DNA of 30,941 nucleotides. It comes from Streptomyces sp. NRRL S-31 (GTDB lineage Bacteria; Actinomycetota; Actinomycetes; Streptomycetales; Streptomycetaceae). Below, one piece after another: positions 8,217-15,705 of this stretch. The DNA is taken from positions 1 through 30,941 of the forward strand of contig NZ_JOCB01000132.1 in NCBI RefSeq assembly GCF_000718775.1, given 5' to 3'. Position 1 is the stretch's first letter; each line of letters opens with the position of its first letter. The notes below the pieces were generated by a model. That model searched no databases and was not told the DNA's origin. It saw nothing but the letters and a program-made list of their open reading frames with translations. A program made the position numbers and the translations under genes.

Positions 8217-9188
8217 TCAGGCGCCCACCGGTGCCGTACCCGCCGCCCGCGGTCCGACCGTGCTCAGCCAGGCGGCGTAGGTGCCGGCGATGCCGTCCCG
8301 CAGGGAGATCCGCGGCCGCCAGCCGAGGGCGGTCATGCGGGAGACGTCGAGCAGCTTGCGCGGCGTGCCGTCCGGTTTGGTCGGGTCGAGGGCGATCCGC
8401 CCGCGGAAACCCACGACCTCGGCGACGATCCCGGCCAGTTCCCGGATCGTCAGGTCCTCCCCGCACCCCACGTTGACCGGCTCGTCGTGGTCGTAGCGGC
8501 GCAGCAGGGTCACACACGCCTCGGCGAGGTCGTCGACGTGCAGGAACTCCCGGCGGGGGGTGCCGCTGCCCCAGAGCACCACCTCGTCGAGCCCGTAGCG
8601 CCTGGCCTCGTGGAACCGGCGGATCAGGGCGGGCAGGACGTGCGAGGACTCCGGGTCGAAGTTGTCCCCGGGGCCGTAGAGATTGGTCGGCATGGCGCAG
8701 ATGTACGACGCGCCGTACTGCTGCCGGTAGGACCGCACCTGGACGATGCCGGCGATCTTCGCCAGGGCGTAGGCCTGGTTGGTCGTCTCCAACGGGCCGG
8801 TGAGCAGGGCCTCTTCGCGGATGGGCTGGGGGGCGATGCGGGGGTAGATGCACGACGAGCCGAGGAAGAGGAGCCGTCGCACGCCGGCGGCGTGCGCCGC
8901 GGGGATCACGCTGAGCTGGATCCTGAGGTTGTCCTCCAGGAACTGCACCGGCTGGGTGCTGTTGGCCAGGATGCCGCCCACCCTGGCCGCGGCCAGGACG
9001 ACGGCGTCCGGCCGGGCGTCGCGCAGGAACGCCGCCGTGGCCGCGCCGTCGCGGAGGTCGAGCCGGGACCGGGGCCGGGTGACGACCTCGTAGCCGTCGG
9101 CGAGCAGACGGCGGACCAGCGCCGAGCCGACGAGCCCCCGGTGACCGGCGACATACACACGGGCTGGTGTGGCGAGCAGTTCTTCCAT
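8217..9188 (-). CDS. fcl: GDP-L-fucose synthase
   Basis: A 323-residue short-chain dehydrogenase-fold enzyme (WcaG/Fcl) that epimerises and reduces GDP-4-keto-6-deoxy-D-mannose to GDP-L-fucose with NADPH. The nucleotide-binding GHRGLVG is at 15-21. The catalytic set is visible as GSSCIYP (Ser111/112), Tyr140 and Lys144 (YALAK). NPTNLYGPGDNFDP-type and RREFLHVDD blocks, seen here as PTNLYGPGDNFDPESSHV and PRREFLHVDDLA, are diagnostic. It reads against the surrounding plus-strand sugar genes and needs the product of the nearby gmd, whose 3' end is disturbed. The ribosome binding site is weak (AGAG). Confidence 0.95.
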   Translation of the reverse strand: MEELLATPARVYVAGHRGLVGSALVRRLLADGYEVVTRPRSRLDLRDGAATAAFLRDARPDAVVLAAARVGGILANSTQPVQFLEDNLRIQLSVIPAAHAAGVRRLLFLGSSCIYPRIAPQPIREEALLTGPLETTNQAYALAKIAGIVQVRSYRQQYGASYICAMPTNLYGPGDNFDPESSHVLPALIRRFHEARRYGLDEVVLWGSGTPRREFLHVDDLAEACVTLLRRYDHDEPVNVGCGEDLTIRELAGIVAEVVGFRGRIALDPTKPDGTPRKLLDVSRMTALGWRPRISLRDGIAGTYAAWLSTVGPRAAGTAPVGA

Positions 9189-9224
9189 ATGGCCTACTCT
9201 GCCAGCAACACGCCTTTATCTACC

Positions 9225-9242
9225 GAATTGCACCGGCAATTC
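9225..9242. promoter_or_regulatory. Perfect inverted repeat in divergent fcl/acetyltransferase gap
   Basis: GAATTGC-ACCG-GCAATTC: perfect 7-bp arms around 4 nt, AT-rich in a very GC-rich setting. It lies 36 nt upstream of the fcl start and 50 nt upstream of the acetyltransferase start, so it could be an operator serving both directions. A terminator is unlikely, since no gene ends here. Confidence 0.45.
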
Positions 9243-9292
9243 CATGAAACTCGCCTCCAGGTCATCATCGCGATCCGGGGAGGACTGCCGGC

Positions 9293-9814
9293 GTGGAGCG
9301 TTCCCTGCGTGGTTTCACCGGAGCCGGTTACGACAAGGGACGCCCCGTACTGGTGCAGGCGGCCTGGTTCGCCGTCCTCCATCTGGTCTTCGTCAAGTGG
9401 TGGTTCCCGGCCCGCTGGCGGCCCGCCGTGCTGCGGGCCTTCGGCGCGCGGGTCGGCCGGGGCGTGCTGATCCGCCGCGGTGTGCGGGTGCACTGGCCCT
9501 GGCGGCTGGAGATCGGCGACGACGTGTGGATCGGCGAGGACGCCTGGCTGCTGAACCTGGAGCCGATCACGATCGGCAGCGACGTGTGCGTCTCGCAGGG
9601 CGCGTTGCTGTGCGCCGGGAGCCACCGGCGCACCAGTCCCACCTTCGAGTTCGACAACGGGCCCATCCGTCTGGAGCCGGGGTCCTGGGTCGCGGCCCGC
9701 GCCGTCGTGCTCCGCGGGGTCACGGTCGGCCGGGGTGCCGTGGTGGGTGCCGCGGCGGTGGCCCACCGCGACGTCGGCCCCGGCTCGGTGGTGCGGACGG
9801 GAGCCGCCGCGTGA
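9293..9814 (+). CDS. Hexapeptide-repeat O-acetyltransferase (WcaF-like)
   Basis: A 173-residue left-handed beta-helix acyltransferase that probably acetylates a sugar of the polysaccharide using acetyl-CoA. Hexapeptide turns with a hydrophobic residue every sixth position run from about 52 to the end (IGDDVWIGEDAWLLN, ITIGSDVCVSQGALLC, VAARAVVLRGVTVGRGAVVG). CAGSHRR holds the expected catalytic His. N-terminal WWFPARWRPAVLRAFGA and WPWRLEIGD match the colanic-acid WcaF/WcaB-like subgroup. The GTG start has GGGGAGGA upstream. Its stop overlaps the next glycosyltransferase start in a GTGA, indicating an operon and translational coupling. The acceptor sugar is unknown. Confidence 0.9.
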   Translation: MERSLRGFTGAGYDKGRPVLVQAAWFAVLHLVFVKWWFPARWRPAVLRAFGARVGRGVLIRRGVRVHWPWRLEIGDDVWIGEDAWLLNLEPITIGSDVCVSQGALLCAGSHRRTSPTFEFDNGPIRLEPGSWVAARAVVLRGVTVGRGAVVGAAAVAHRDVGPGSVVRTGAAA

Positions 9815-10926
9815 GGGTCGTCCACGTCGTGACGCTGGTCAGCGACGACGGGGCGTACGGCGGGCCGACCAGCGTGGCCACCGGGCAGTTGGAGGAGTGC
9901 GCCGCGCGCGGCCACGAGGTCACGCTGGTGGCGCTGTGGCGGGGCGGCTCCCGGGCACCGGCGCGGATCGGCTCGGTGCCGCTGCGGACGCGCCCGGCCC
10001 GCCCGCTGCTCCCGGGCCGCTTCACCGGGCTCATGCACCCGCTGCTCGTGCGGGACCTGTGGCAGGCCCTGGGGCGGGCGGACGTGGTGCACCTGCACGC
10101 CGGCCGGGACCTCGTCTCCCTGACCGCCCTCGCCGTGGCCGTGCTGCGCCGCAAGAGGTTCCTGGCCCAGACCCACGGCATGGTCGAGCCCCGGCGCGGG
10201 GCCGTGGTCCGGCTCTTCGACCGCCTCTACGTGCCCCTGCTGCGCCGGGCGCGCGGCTGTCTGGTGCTCACCGAGCGGGAGCGCCTGGCGCTGGCCGAGG
10301 TCGTCGGCCCGGACGGCCCGCCGCTGCTGGTGCTGCCCAACGGGGCGCGGCCGCGGGCCGGCGCCGGCGCCCGGGAGCCGGTCCCGCGCCCGCCGGAGGT
10401 GCTCTTCCTCGCCCGGCTGCACCCCCGCAAACGCCCGGACGCCTTCGTCGAGATGGCCGCGCTGGTGCACCGGCGGCTGCCCGGGGCACGGTTCAGCCTG
10501 TTCGGGCCGGACGAGGGCGCGCTGCCGGCGGTGCTCCGGCTGATCGCGGCCCGGGGACTGGCGGACGTCGTCGCCTACGGCGGGGCCCTGCCGTACGACG
10601 AGGCGCTGCGCGCCCAGTCGAGGGCGGCCGTGTACGTGCTGCCGAGCGTCGACGAGCCGTTCCCCATGTCGGTGATCGAGGCCCTCAACGCGGGCACGCC
10701 CGTGGTGTGCACGGACACCTGCGGCATGGCGCCGGAGCTGGCGCGCCGGGGGGCGGCGGTGGTCACCGACGGCAGCCCGGCGGCGCTGGCCGACGCGGTG
10801 TGCCGGGTGCTCTCCGACGAGGACGCGCGCCGCTCGCTGGTGACCGAGGGCCGGCGTGCCGTGGCGGAGGTCTTCTCCATCCACGCGGTCGCGGACCGGC
10901 TCGAGGGGTTCTATCGCCACCTCTGA
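9811..10926 (+). CDS. GT4-family glycosyltransferase
   Basis: A 371-residue GT-B fold retaining glycosyltransferase that probably adds a sugar to the lipid-linked repeat unit at the inner membrane face. The N-terminal acceptor half has a GGPTS-type glycine loop (DGAYGGPTSVATG). The C-terminal GT1/GT4 domain starts around residue 195, with VLFLARLHPRKRPD and the EPFPMSVIEALNAGTPVV block holding the EX7E acidic pair. TH[GS]M-like QTHGMVEP is also typical. The GTG start overlaps the acetyltransferase stop by 4 nt. The gene ends 41 nt before gmd, probably in one transcript. The donor may be GDP-fucose or another NDP-sugar; this is not determinable here. Confidence 0.92.
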   Translation: MRVVHVVTLVSDDGAYGGPTSVATGQLEECAARGHEVTLVALWRGGSRAPARIGSVPLRTRPARPLLPGRFTGLMHPLLVRDLWQALGRADVVHLHAGRDLVSLTALAVAVLRRKRFLAQTHGMVEPRRGAVVRLFDRLYVPLLRRARGCLVLTERERLALAEVVGPDGPPLLVLPNGARPRAGAGAREPVPRPPEVLFLARLHPRKRPDAFVEMAALVHRRLPGARFSLFGPDEGALPAVLRLIAARGLADVVAYGGALPYDEALRAQSRAAVYVLPSVDEPFPMSVIEALNAGTPVVCTDTCGMAPELARRGAAVVTDGSPAALADAVCRVLSDEDARRSLVTEGRRAVAEVFSIHAVADRLEGFYRHL

Positions 10927-10967
10927 CGCGTCGGCCGTCGGAGGTCTGTTCCAGCTAAGGAGAGCGG

Positions 10968-11982
10968 GTGACTGTGAAAACGGCCCTGATCACCGGTATC
11001 ACGGGTCAGGACGGTTCGTACCTGGCGGAGTTGCTGCTGGAGAAGGGCTACCGGGTGCACGGCGTCGTCCGCCGCGCGTCCACCTTCAACACCCAGCGCG
11101 TCGAGCACCTCTACCGGGATCCGCACGATCCCGGCGCGCGCCTGTTCCTGCACTACGGTGACATCACCGACGGGACCCGGATCGCGGGCCTGCTGGAGCA
11201 GGTGCGGCCGGACGAGGTCTACCACCTCGCCGCGCAGTCGCATGTGCGGGTCTCGTTCGACGAGCCGGAGTTCACCGGCGACACCACGGGCCTGGGCACC
11301 ACGCGGCTGCTGGAGGCGATCCGCAGGACGCGGACCGACTGCCGCTTCTACCAGGCGTCCAGCTCGGAGATGTTCGGCGCGGCACCGCCGCCGCAGCACG
11401 AGCGGACGCCCTTCCACCCCCGCTCGCCCTACGGCGCCGCGAAGGTGTACGCGTACTGGGTGACCCGCAACTACCGTGAGGCGTACGGCCTCTACGCGGT
11501 CAACGGCATCCTGTTCAACCACGAGTCCCCGCGCCGCGGTCCCACGTTCGTCACCCGCAAGGCGGCCGCGGCCGCCGCCCGGATCAAGGCCGGCCTCCAG
11601 GACGTCGTCCACCTGGGCAACCTCGACGCCCGCCGGGACTGGGGGTACGCCGCCGAGTACGTGGAGGCGATGTGGCTGATGCTCCAGCAGGACGAGCCGG
11701 ACGACTACGTGATCGCCACGGGCACCAGTTACAGCGTGCGGGACTTCGTGGAGCAGTGCTTCGCCCACGTGGGCCTCGACTGGCGCGAGCACGTGCGTTT
11801 CGACGAGCGCTACCTGCGCCCCAGCGAGGTCGACGACCTGGTCGGCGACGCGAGCAAGGCCGAGCGGGTGCTGGGCTGGCGGGCGCGGGGACGCCGAGCT
11901 GGCCGTCCTCGGGCACGCGGGGACCGGCACGTCCGGCCTGCGGGCGCCCGCCGCCGTGCTGCCCGTTCCGGCCGGCCGCTGA
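10968..11982 (+). CDS. gmd: GDP-mannose 4,6-dehydratase with disrupted 3' end
   Basis: The first step to GDP-L-fucose: an NADP-dependent dehydratase converting GDP-mannose to GDP-4-keto-6-deoxymannose. The GTG start follows AAGGAG. The core is intact: GITGQDG (10-16), SSSEMFG (131-137), Tyr155-x3-Lys159 (SPYGAAK) and [15 protein letters not shown]. After LGWRAR (near 11887) the starting frame turns non-coding: it gains Arg/Pro runs and A/T third positions and does not stop until 12596, across a palindrome and an opposing gene. From about 11889 the GC-biased third positions move to another frame, which ends at the TGA at 11980-11982. A restored product would be about 338 residues, normal for GMD, but that tail ([15 protein letters not shown]...) lacks the usual MVDAD-like helix. 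The cause is a frameshift, a sequencing error or a fusion scar. Core identity is sure; activity is not. Confidence 0.8.
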
Positions 11983-11997
11983 CCGCGCCCGGGCACC

Positions 11998-12043
11998 GGA
12001 TGACGTCGGGGGGGGTCCGCGCGGACCGCCCCCGACGTCATCC
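11998..12043. terminator. 46-bp near-perfect palindrome, bidirectional terminator
   Basis: Arms of 15 bp (GGATGACGTCGGGGG at 11998-12012 and its complement at 12029-12043) enclose one G-G mismatch and a further inverted repeat GGTCCGC/GCGGACC. The whole 46 bp can fold into one very stable stem. It sits between the end of gmd and the convergent secreted-protein gene, the right place for a shared terminator. There is no U-tract on either side. Confidence 0.75.
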
Positions 12044-12105
12044 CGGGCCCCGGGGCGGGCAGCGGCCCGCCGGAACCGGCCGACCCGCGGGCGGGGCGCG
12101 CCCAA

Positions 12106-12479
12106 CGGTTGGCGTTGGGGCCGCCCTTGACCGTGACCTGGCTGACCGCGATGTCACCGGTGGTGGTGAAGTCGACCAGCGTGTTGGGGTCGAGCCCCGG
12201 GGCCGAGTGGAAGGTCGGCGTGATCGTGCCGGAGCCGTCGCCCGGGATCGACACGGGGAACGTCGTGCCGCTGTCGGACGGGTCGACCCGCAGCGCGGTC
12301 GAGCCGTCGGGGCAGACCTGGGCCGGGTTGCCCGGGACGAGGATGGGGGTCACCGCCGCGGCCAGCGCGGGGGCGGCGGCGAAGCCCAGGGCCGCTGCCG
12401 TGGTCAGGCCGGCACCGAGGAGCCGCGCTCCCCATCTCGCCCGCGTCGACTGGGTCTTTGCTCGGGTAGCTACTCGCAT
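12106..12479 (-). pseudogene. Secreted protein, N-terminal part only (3' end lost)
   Basis: The ATG at 12479 has a strong AAGGAGGAG upstream and starts a clear signal peptide of about 38 residues (Arg/Lys-rich start, [21 protein letters not shown]). A small Thr/Gly/Pro-rich beta domain follows, with one Cys (VCPDG) and [10 protein letters not shown] near residue 120. In Streptomyces proteins of this kind, VKGGP is normally followed by a Tyr-rich stretch and a conserved C-terminal LSHxSFCY block. Here the sequence turns into Arg/Pro low complexity just after PNAN (about 12106), and the frame runs on through the palindrome and antisense to gmd without stopping until 10911. I read this as a gene whose 3' part was replaced. 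The function of the intact family is unknown to me; the boundary is approximate. Confidence 0.6.
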
Positions 12480-12540
12480 GACGAGTGCTCCTCCTTGTTT
12501 CTTCCGGTGTACGAGGTGTCGCCCTCGCGGATGATCACGC

Positions 12541-12572
12541 GTGTTCCATTCGGGGTTTCGAATTCTGAACAC
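12541..12572. promoter_or_regulatory. Inverted repeat in divergent promoter region
   Basis: GTGTTC (12541-12546) and GAACAC (12567-12572) are perfect 6-bp arms around 20 nt that are AT-richer than the surroundings. It lies in the 253-nt region between two divergent secreted-protein genes, 62 nt from one start and 160 nt from the other. It could be a two-site operator; no regulator is identified. Confidence 0.3.
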
Positions 12573-12732
12573 CCGTCCGCAGCTGGGTGCCTCTAATATG
12601 CCCGGCCTTTTCGCCGTGTCACTTCACGACTCGTCCGGCATGGTCCATTCGGGCTCCCTAACGGGCCGGAAAGGTGATTCGGTGTAAGTTCGTGCTGCTT
12701 TCCCTCCCCCACTTGAAAACCCGGGATGTTCC

Positions 12733-14292
12733 ATGCGCCTGAGAAAAGGCACGCGGAGGTTCGCCACCACGGCTTCCGTCGTGGCCCTCCTAGCGACGGC
12801 TTCGCTCACGACCGCTTTCGGCTCCGAGAAGCGCGCCGCGACGGCACTGACCGCCGCCCCCCTGACCACCTGGCAGACCGACGGCACCGTCTGGTCGCTG
12901 GCCTACGCGCACGGCGTCGTGTACGCCGGCGGCGACTTCGACCGCGTCCGCCCGCCCGGCGCCGGCCCGGGCGAGCGGGAGGTGGCCCGCAAGAACTTCG
13001 CGGCGTTCGACGCCGTCACCGGCGAGCTGCTGCCGTGCACCCACTCCTTCACCAACGGCCCGGCCGACTCGGTACGGGCGCTGAAGACCTCGCCCGACGG
13101 CCGGGTGCTCTACGTCGGCGGATCGTTCGGCAAGGCCGACGGGGTCGGAGTGGCCAACGCGGTCGCGCTGAACACCGCCGACTGCTCGCTGCGCGGGCAG
13201 TTCCGTCCCGGGGTCTCCGGGACCGTCCGGGCCATCGACACCACGGCCGACGCGGTCTACCTGGGCGGCGACTTCGAGTCGGTTGCGGGACGGACCAGGA
13301 GGCACGTCGCCTCGCTGCGCCCGGACGGCTCGCTGCTGCCGTTCACGGCCGACGCCGACAAGCCGGTCCGGGCCCTCCTGGCCGCACCCGACCACGGGAA
13401 GGTGCTGCTGGGCGGGGACTTCCACGAGGTCAACGGGAAGGACGAAGGGGGGCTGGTCGCCGTGCACCCCTCGACCGGGGCGACCGTCACCTCCTATCCG
13501 CAGTGGCTGCCGCGGAAGTCGTCCGTGCACGCGCTGACCCGCGACGACACCACCTTCTACCTGGGGGCCGACGGCAACGGCACGGGCATCTTCGACGGCC
13601 GCATCGCCGGCCGCCTGTCCGGCTCGGACATGGTGTGGAAGGACAGTTGCTGGGGTGCCACCCAGGCCGTCGTCGTCCACCAGGGCGTGCTCTACAGCGG
13701 AACCCACGCGCACGATTGCGCGATGACGCCCGGCGGTTTTCCGGAATTCAACCACCGGCAGCATTTCCTGGCCCAGTCGGCCGGCGACCGGCACATTCTT
13801 TACTGGTTCCCCGACACGGACGACGGAATCGGCGAAGGGGCCGGCCCGAGAGCGCTGGTGATGGCAGGGGGAATTCTCTGGGCCGGCGGTGAATTCACCG
13901 CGGTCAACGGCGGGCCGCAGCAGGGCCTGACGCGTTTCGGCGCCGGTCCCCGCGACAGCGCGCCGGAAGGGACGCCCCGGCTCTCGGCGGCGAGCACACG
14001 GGCCGGCCGGGTCACGCTCACCTGGCGTGCCGCGTGGGACCGGGACGACGCGGAACTGACCTACCTGATCAATCGCGACGGCAAGCCCCTGACCGCGCCG
14101 AAGAAGCGGTCCGCCGCGTGGGACCGGCCGGACATGACGTACACGGACTCCGTCACCCCGGGCTCCCGGCACCAGTACACGATCGCCGTCACCGACGGCA
14201 GGAACACCACGCGCCGGTCGGACCCCCTGTCGGTGACCGCGGCCACCGGGACCCGGCGCCAGCTCTCGGACAGCCCGACGACAGGGGCCTAA
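12733..14292 (+). CDS. Secreted beta-propeller protein with fibronectin III domain
   Basis: A 519-residue exported protein. A signal peptide covers about 1-29 (MRLRKGTRR, then a Val/Ala/Leu core). From about 45 to 400 it carries blade-like repeats with the recurring pattern VVYAGGDFDRV, LYVGGSFGKADG, VYLGGDFESVAG, VLLGGDFHEVNG and LWAGGEFTAVNG, as in PQQ-like/delta-60 repeat propellers. A fibronectin type III-like domain ends the protein at about 413-505 (VTLTWRAAWDRDDAELTYL, RHQYTIAVTDG). No catalytic motif is evident; two to four Cys could form disulfides. It is embedded in the polysaccharide locus, so a role at the cell surface, perhaps glycan binding or assembly, is inferred from location only. 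A broken relative lies at 20415-21169. Its stop overlaps the convergent glycosyltransferase stop by 3 nt (14289-14292). Confidence 0.85.
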   Translation: MRLRKGTRRFATTASVVALLATASLTTAFGSEKRAATALTAAPLTTWQTDGTVWSLAYAHGVVYAGGDFDRVRPPGAGPGEREVARKNFAAFDAVTGELLPCTHSFTNGPADSVRALKTSPDGRVLYVGGSFGKADGVGVANAVALNTADCSLRGQFRPGVSGTVRAIDTTADAVYLGGDFESVAGRTRRHVASLRPDGSLLPFTADADKPVRALLAAPDHGKVLLGGDFHEVNGKDEGGLVAVHPSTGATVTSYPQWLPRKSSVHALTRDDTTFYLGADGNGTGIFDGRIAGRLSGSDMVWKDSCWGATQAVVVHQGVLYSGTHAHDCAMTPGGFPEFNHRQHFLAQSAGDRHILYWFPDTDDGIGEGAGPRALVMAGGILWAGGEFTAVNGGPQQGLTRFGAGPRDSAPEGTPRLSAASTRAGRVTLTWRAAWDRDDAELTYLINRDGKPLTAPKKRSAAWDRPDMTYTDSVTPGSRHQYTIAVTDGRNTTRRSDPLSVTAATGTRRQLSDSPTTGA

Positions 14293-15527
14293 CCGGCCAT
14301 GGCCTCGGCCAGCAGTGCCGTCATCCGGCCGAGGCCCGCCTGCCGGCTGAGCCGTTCCCGGACGTAGGCGGGGCCGCGCGCGCCGAGCGCGGCCGCGCGG
14401 CCGGGGTCCTCGGCCAGGGCCCGTGCCGCGCCGTACAACGCCTCGGGATCCTCCGGACGCACCACGACGCCCGCCCCCGAGCGCCGCACCTCGTCGGCCG
14501 TGCCACCGGTCGGGGCGACCGACGCCACGACCGGGCGGCCGCTCGCGAAGTAGGACGTCAGCTTGGACGGCAGGCTCATGTCCAGCACGGACGCTCGCTG
14601 CGTGACCACGAGGACGTCCGCCGCGGCCAGCACGTCGGCGAACTCGGCGTCGGCCGCGGGGGGCAGCAGGTCCACGTTCGGCACGTCCGCGGCGAGCGTC
14701 GCCAGGTGCGCGCGCCGGCTGCCGTCCCCCATGAGCACGATCCGGGTGCGGGGGGTGCGGGAGGCCGCGAGCCGCGCGGTGTCGATCAGCACCTCCAGGC
14801 CCTGCTTGAGCCCCATGTTCCCGGCGTGCAGCAGCACGCACTCCCCCTCCGCCCAGCCGAGCCGCGCCCGCGCCGCCCGGCGCTCACCGGACGGGGACCT
14901 GGCGTGGGTCCAGTTGGGCACGACCCTGATGCGGGCCGGGGACACCCCGGCCGCGGTGACCCGGTCCGTGAACGACTCGTGCACCACGCCGACCAGGGCT
15001 GCCGAGCGCAGGACCCTGGCCTCGGCCCCCGCGGCCAGCGCGGCCGCGCGGCCCCCGCCCCTGATGCCGCTCTGGGCGGCGGCGGCGCCCATGAGGTCCT
15101 GCACCACGACGATGTGCGGGACTCCGTGACGCCGGGCGATCCGGCCGCCGAGCAGGCCCCCCGCCAGGGACGGCACCTGGCTGAGCACCACGTCCGGGCG
15201 GCCGGCCGGCGGCCGGAGCGAGCCGTGCGCCAGAAAACTCAGTTCGTACGCCGCCCGGCGCGCGGCGGTCTGCCGCGCGGGCACGTAGCCGCGGCGCCGG
15301 TGCACACGGACACCGCCGCGCCACTCCACCATGCGCCAGCGCCCCCGATAGTCGTCGTGGACGCGCCACGCCGGATAGTGGGGCATGGCCGCGAGGACGT
15401 CGACCCGCGCGCCCCGGTCCGCCAGGTGTTCCGCGATACCGGTCGAGTAGGGCGCGATCCCGGCGTGCTCCGGTGCGTAGTTGGCCGACACGACCAGCAC
15501 ACGCCGCCCCTCAAAACTTTCGGACAT
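14289..15527 (-). CDS. GT4-family glycosyltransferase (WbuB-like)
   Basis: A 412-residue GT-B glycosyltransferase. The N-terminus VLVVSANYAPEHAGIAPYSTGIAEHLADRG and MPHYPAWRVHDDYRGRW (quoted in parts) are the hallmark of the WbuB/WcaI-like group, which often transfer fucosamine or related deoxy-sugars onto polyprenyl-linked glycans. In the C-terminal half are HAGNMGLKQGLE, LLPPAADAEFADVLAAAD and MSLPSKLTSYFASGRPV, typical of the donor-binding domain. It reads opposite to the flanking plus-strand genes, and a roughly 90-nt AT-rich gap (CATATTAAGATG) upstream probably holds divergent promoters with wzy. The ribosome binding site is weak (GGGTG). Donor and acceptor are not predictable here. Confidence 0.92.
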   Translation of the reverse strand: MSESFEGRRVLVVSANYAPEHAGIAPYSTGIAEHLADRGARVDVLAAMPHYPAWRVHDDYRGRWRMVEWRGGVRVHRRRGYVPARQTAARRAAYELSFLAHGSLRPPAGRPDVVLSQVPSLAGGLLGGRIARRHGVPHIVVVQDLMGAAAAQSGIRGGGRAAALAAGAEARVLRSAALVGVVHESFTDRVTAAGVSPARIRVVPNWTHARSPSGERRAARARLGWAEGECVLLHAGNMGLKQGLEVLIDTARLAASRTPRTRIVLMGDGSRRAHLATLAADVPNVDLLPPAADAEFADVLAAADVLVVTQRASVLDMSLPSKLTSYFASGRPVVASVAPTGGTADEVRRSGAGVVVRPEDPEALYGAARALAEDPGRAAALGARGPAYVRERLSRQAGLGRMTALLAEAMAG

Positions 15528-15705
15528 ACACCCATATTAAGATGTAAATCAGCCACCTTCTCCGGCGAAACGCGCTGCGGATCGGCAAGACGCGCACACC
15601 GTCTGAGCTATAACTGACTTGCCCAATTCATCCATCTTGACCAGATTTCCACCATTTGGGTCTCTGGCTCTTTCGGTCGCGGGGGCGCAGGTGAGGAACG
15701 GTCGG

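Noticed and set aside
10968..12596. A single 542-residue protein starting with gmd
   Set aside because: After residue 306 or so the frame loses G/C third-position bias, becomes Arg/Gly low complexity, crosses a 46-bp palindrome and runs antisense to a gene with a strong ribosome binding site and signal peptide.
15619..15705. TTG start at 15619 for the Wzy-like protein
   Set aside because: The first two dozen codons have AT-rich third positions and there is no ribosome binding site. A GTG at 15706 with GAGGA 8 nt upstream fits better.
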